Part shown: positions 62,941-64,000 of the stretch, one piece after another
Layout: each line of letters starts with the position of its first letter
How positions within the stretch are numbered: position 1 is the first letter of the stretch
From: Hypericibacter adhaerens
GTDB lineage: Bacteria; Pseudomonadota; Alphaproteobacteria; Dongiales; Dongiaceae
Reading direction: 5' to 3'
DNA: 64,000 bases
NCBI RefSeq assembly: GCF_008728835.1
Contig: NZ_CP042582.1
Location: 5,687,001 to 5,751,000, forward strand
Program-made: the position numbers and the translations under genes
Notes under the pieces: generated by a model
What the model was told of the DNA's origin: nothing
Database searches by the model: none
Seen by the model: the letters and a program-made list of their open reading frames with translations, nothing else

Positions 62941-63246
62941 CCGATGCTCTCCCGAATCGGTTGGGTCACTTGGGCCTGGATCGACCCTAAGCGCGCTCCG
63001 GGGCGATCCCGTGACGCGGCTGTTTCAGTGGCATCAAATTGGCCGCGGCCGGGGGACGCAGGTCCCGGTTCGGCCGCCCCCGGAGGAACCGGGCCCCTAA
63101 GGCTCTGTTGACCATTTGAGGCTAGTGTTTCAGGCCCTTCCCGGGCCTCGGATCGGTTGGCTGGCCGGCCAGTCCCGGGGAATTTACTATAGTTGACGGG
63201 ACCGGGGCGCCTGCACTAGCGTGCGCCGCCTCGAAATACCCCGGTC
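62941..63246. other. 306-bp gap between phoD and tRNA-Thr
   Basis: It contains the phoD promoter on one side and the tRNA promoter on the other. TTGACG at 63193-63198 followed by CACTAG around 63214-63219 is a candidate tRNA promoter, with a rather short spacer. No gene or repeat is visible. Confidence 0.4.
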
Positions 63247-63321
63247 GCCGCAGTAGCTCAGGGGTAGAGCAACGCATTCGTAATGCGTGGGTCGGGGGTT
63301 CAATTCCCTCCTGCGGCACCA
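63247..63321 (+). tRNA. tRNA-Thr (anticodon CGT)
   Basis: The acceptor stem GCCGCAG pairs with CTGCGGC (63311-63317), followed by discriminator A and an encoded CCA (63319-63321). The D arm opens with GCTC (63256-63259) and closes with GAGC; the anticodon stem ACGCA/TGCGT encloses the loop TTCGTAA with anticodon CGT at 63279-63281, reading ACG. The T arm contains GGTTCAATTCC. All cloverleaf features are intact. Confidence 0.96.
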
Positions 63322-64000
63322 TCTCCTTCCCCGCCCATCGCAGGGTCGCCGTGCTCCCGCGAGTCCGGCACCGGTGGTTGCGATCCGGCACGGGTTGCGG
63401 CGCCGATCCTATAGAACGGTGCATCCGACCGCGGCAGAGCCCGGTTCATGATGAAATCAGCGCCGCGCTCCGCGATCATGATCGTGGGTGCGTTGGTATT
63501 TCCGTTGGTCGCTTCCGGCATCACGGAGGCATCGATCACCCGCAGCGCCTCGATGCCATGCACACGGAGCTGCCCGTCGACCACCGCATCCGGCCCGCTC
63601 CCCATACGGCAGGTGCCGACAAAGTGGTATCCGGTTTCGGCATTCTCGCGGATGTATTCGTCCAGCGTATCGTCCCGGTCGGCGCGTGCACCGGGGCGGA
63701 TCTCGGCGCCGCGATAGGCGCGCAGCGCCGGCTGCTCCAGGATGTGGCGCGAGGCGCGGATCGCGGCTCGTGCCTCGGCCCAGTCTTCCGGCACGGCGAG
63801 GAAGTTCGGCTGGATAACCGGCGGGTCTTCGGGGCTGGAGGAGCGCAGGGTGACGGTGCCGCGGCTGAGGCTGCGCTGCGGTCCGAGATGGACCTGGTAG
63901 CTGTGGCCGGGCGACGTGGCCCGGCCGGAATAGTCGGCGGCGAGCGCCACGAAGTGCAATTGGACGTCGGGCCAAGCGATATCCGCCGCGGAACGCAGGA
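63300..64000 (-). CDS. GMC-family oxidoreductase, C-terminal part (partial at window end)
   Basis: About 233 residues are visible, the frame running off the window at 64000. The C-terminal GMC (choline dehydrogenase-like) domain is clear: [40 protein letters not shown], the active-site block [10 protein letters not shown] followed by [20 protein letters not shown] and [17 protein letters not shown]. These FAD enzymes oxidise alcohols. After the canonical end at MNRALP the frame continues for about 40 low-complexity residues ([20 protein letters not shown]) and its stop lies inside the T arm of the convergent tRNA-Thr, so the tail is probably not native; see findings. Confidence 0.88.
   Translation of the reverse strand, partial: LRSAADIAWPDVQLHFVALAADYSGRATSPGHSYQVHLGPQRSLSRGTVTLRSSSPEDPPVIQPNFLAVPEDWAEARAAIRASRHILEQPALRAYRGAEIRPGARADRDDTLDEYIRENAETGYHFVGTCRMGSGPDAVVDGQLRVHGIEALRVIDASVMPEATNGNTNAPTIMIAERGADFIMNRALPRSDAPFYRIGAATRAGSQPPVPDSREHGDPAMGGEGDGAAGGN

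Noticed and set aside
63122-63424. Minus-strand 100-codon frame covering tRNA-Thr
   Set aside because: It reads through the tRNA sequence and carries the typical artefactual translation of an antisense tRNA; no independent support.

Overview
The window is GC-rich bacterial chromosome, densely coding on both strands, with no plasmid or phage hallmarks. The gene content points to an alphaproteobacterium, most likely in or near the Rhodospirillales. Markers are the 180-kDa NAD-glutamate dehydrogenase, the hemC/hemD/mitofilin/hemY block divergent from tsaD-gpsA, a DUF1674 (SDHAF4) protein beside htpX, an HspQ protein, BluB and several orphan chemoreceptors. The species assignment is inference; no rRNA is present.

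Layout. 1-3.4 kb: the end of an LrgB-like membrane protein, a SorAB-type sulfite dehydrogenase pair (Tat-exported molybdoenzyme plus monohaem cytochrome c) and an M19 dipeptidase homologue. 3.4-9 kb: a small membrane protein, a TetR regulator divergent from an SDR with two direct-repeat operators between them, a luciferase-like flavin oxidoreductase and a membrane sensor adenylate cyclase. 9-15.6 kb: AlkB, then a minus-strand acyl-CoA ligase / MFS / thiolase / DUF427 run, HspQ and a small membrane-anchored protein. 15.8-22.7 kb: NAD-GDH, an Atg22/UMF1-type MFS protein and BluB. 22.9-29.2 kb: purH behind genes for UDP-HexNAc dehydratase, polyprenyl-phosphate HexNAc-1-P transferase and (divergent) UDP-HexNAc dehydrogenase. 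29.4-33.8 kb: two tandem helical-bimodular chemoreceptors. 34-39.5 kb: htpX-rsmB-rpe-heparinase II/III, with DUF1674 divergent. 39.6-40.7 kb: a small secreted protein and a nested inverted-repeat region. 40.7-46.2 kb: a PPOX/MocR divergent pair, then a Zn/Cd/Pb P-type ATPase with its divergent MerR regulator. 46.2-55.9 kb: acs, a third chemoreceptor, a yciI-EVE-Rieske run, an orphan hybrid-free histidine kinase, gpsA and tsaD. 56-61 kb: hemC, a hemD-mitofilin fusion, hemY and a GlsB-type membrane protein. 61.3-64 kb: a PhoD phosphatase, tRNA-Thr(CGU) and the C-terminal part of a GMC oxidoreductase cut by the window end.

How the genes work together. The hem block makes uroporphyrinogen III and carries the Mic60-like membrane protein thought to shape alphaproteobacterial inner membranes. 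In this genome HemD and the Mic60-like part form one open frame, which is the most unusual architecture in the window. The HexNAc genes fit surface-glycan assembly. Zinc/cadmium efflux is controlled by a MerR promoter with the typical 19-bp spacer. At least three short elements with palindromic GC-rich terminal inverted repeats sit in intergenic gaps (22.76, 40.32 and 53.60 kb). I found no CRISPR array, defence island, prophage, transposase or obvious undescribed multi-gene system. The features most worth follow-up are the HemD-Mic60 fusion, the MITE-like repeat family, the TetR tandem operators and the tRNA/GMC tail-to-tail overlap.
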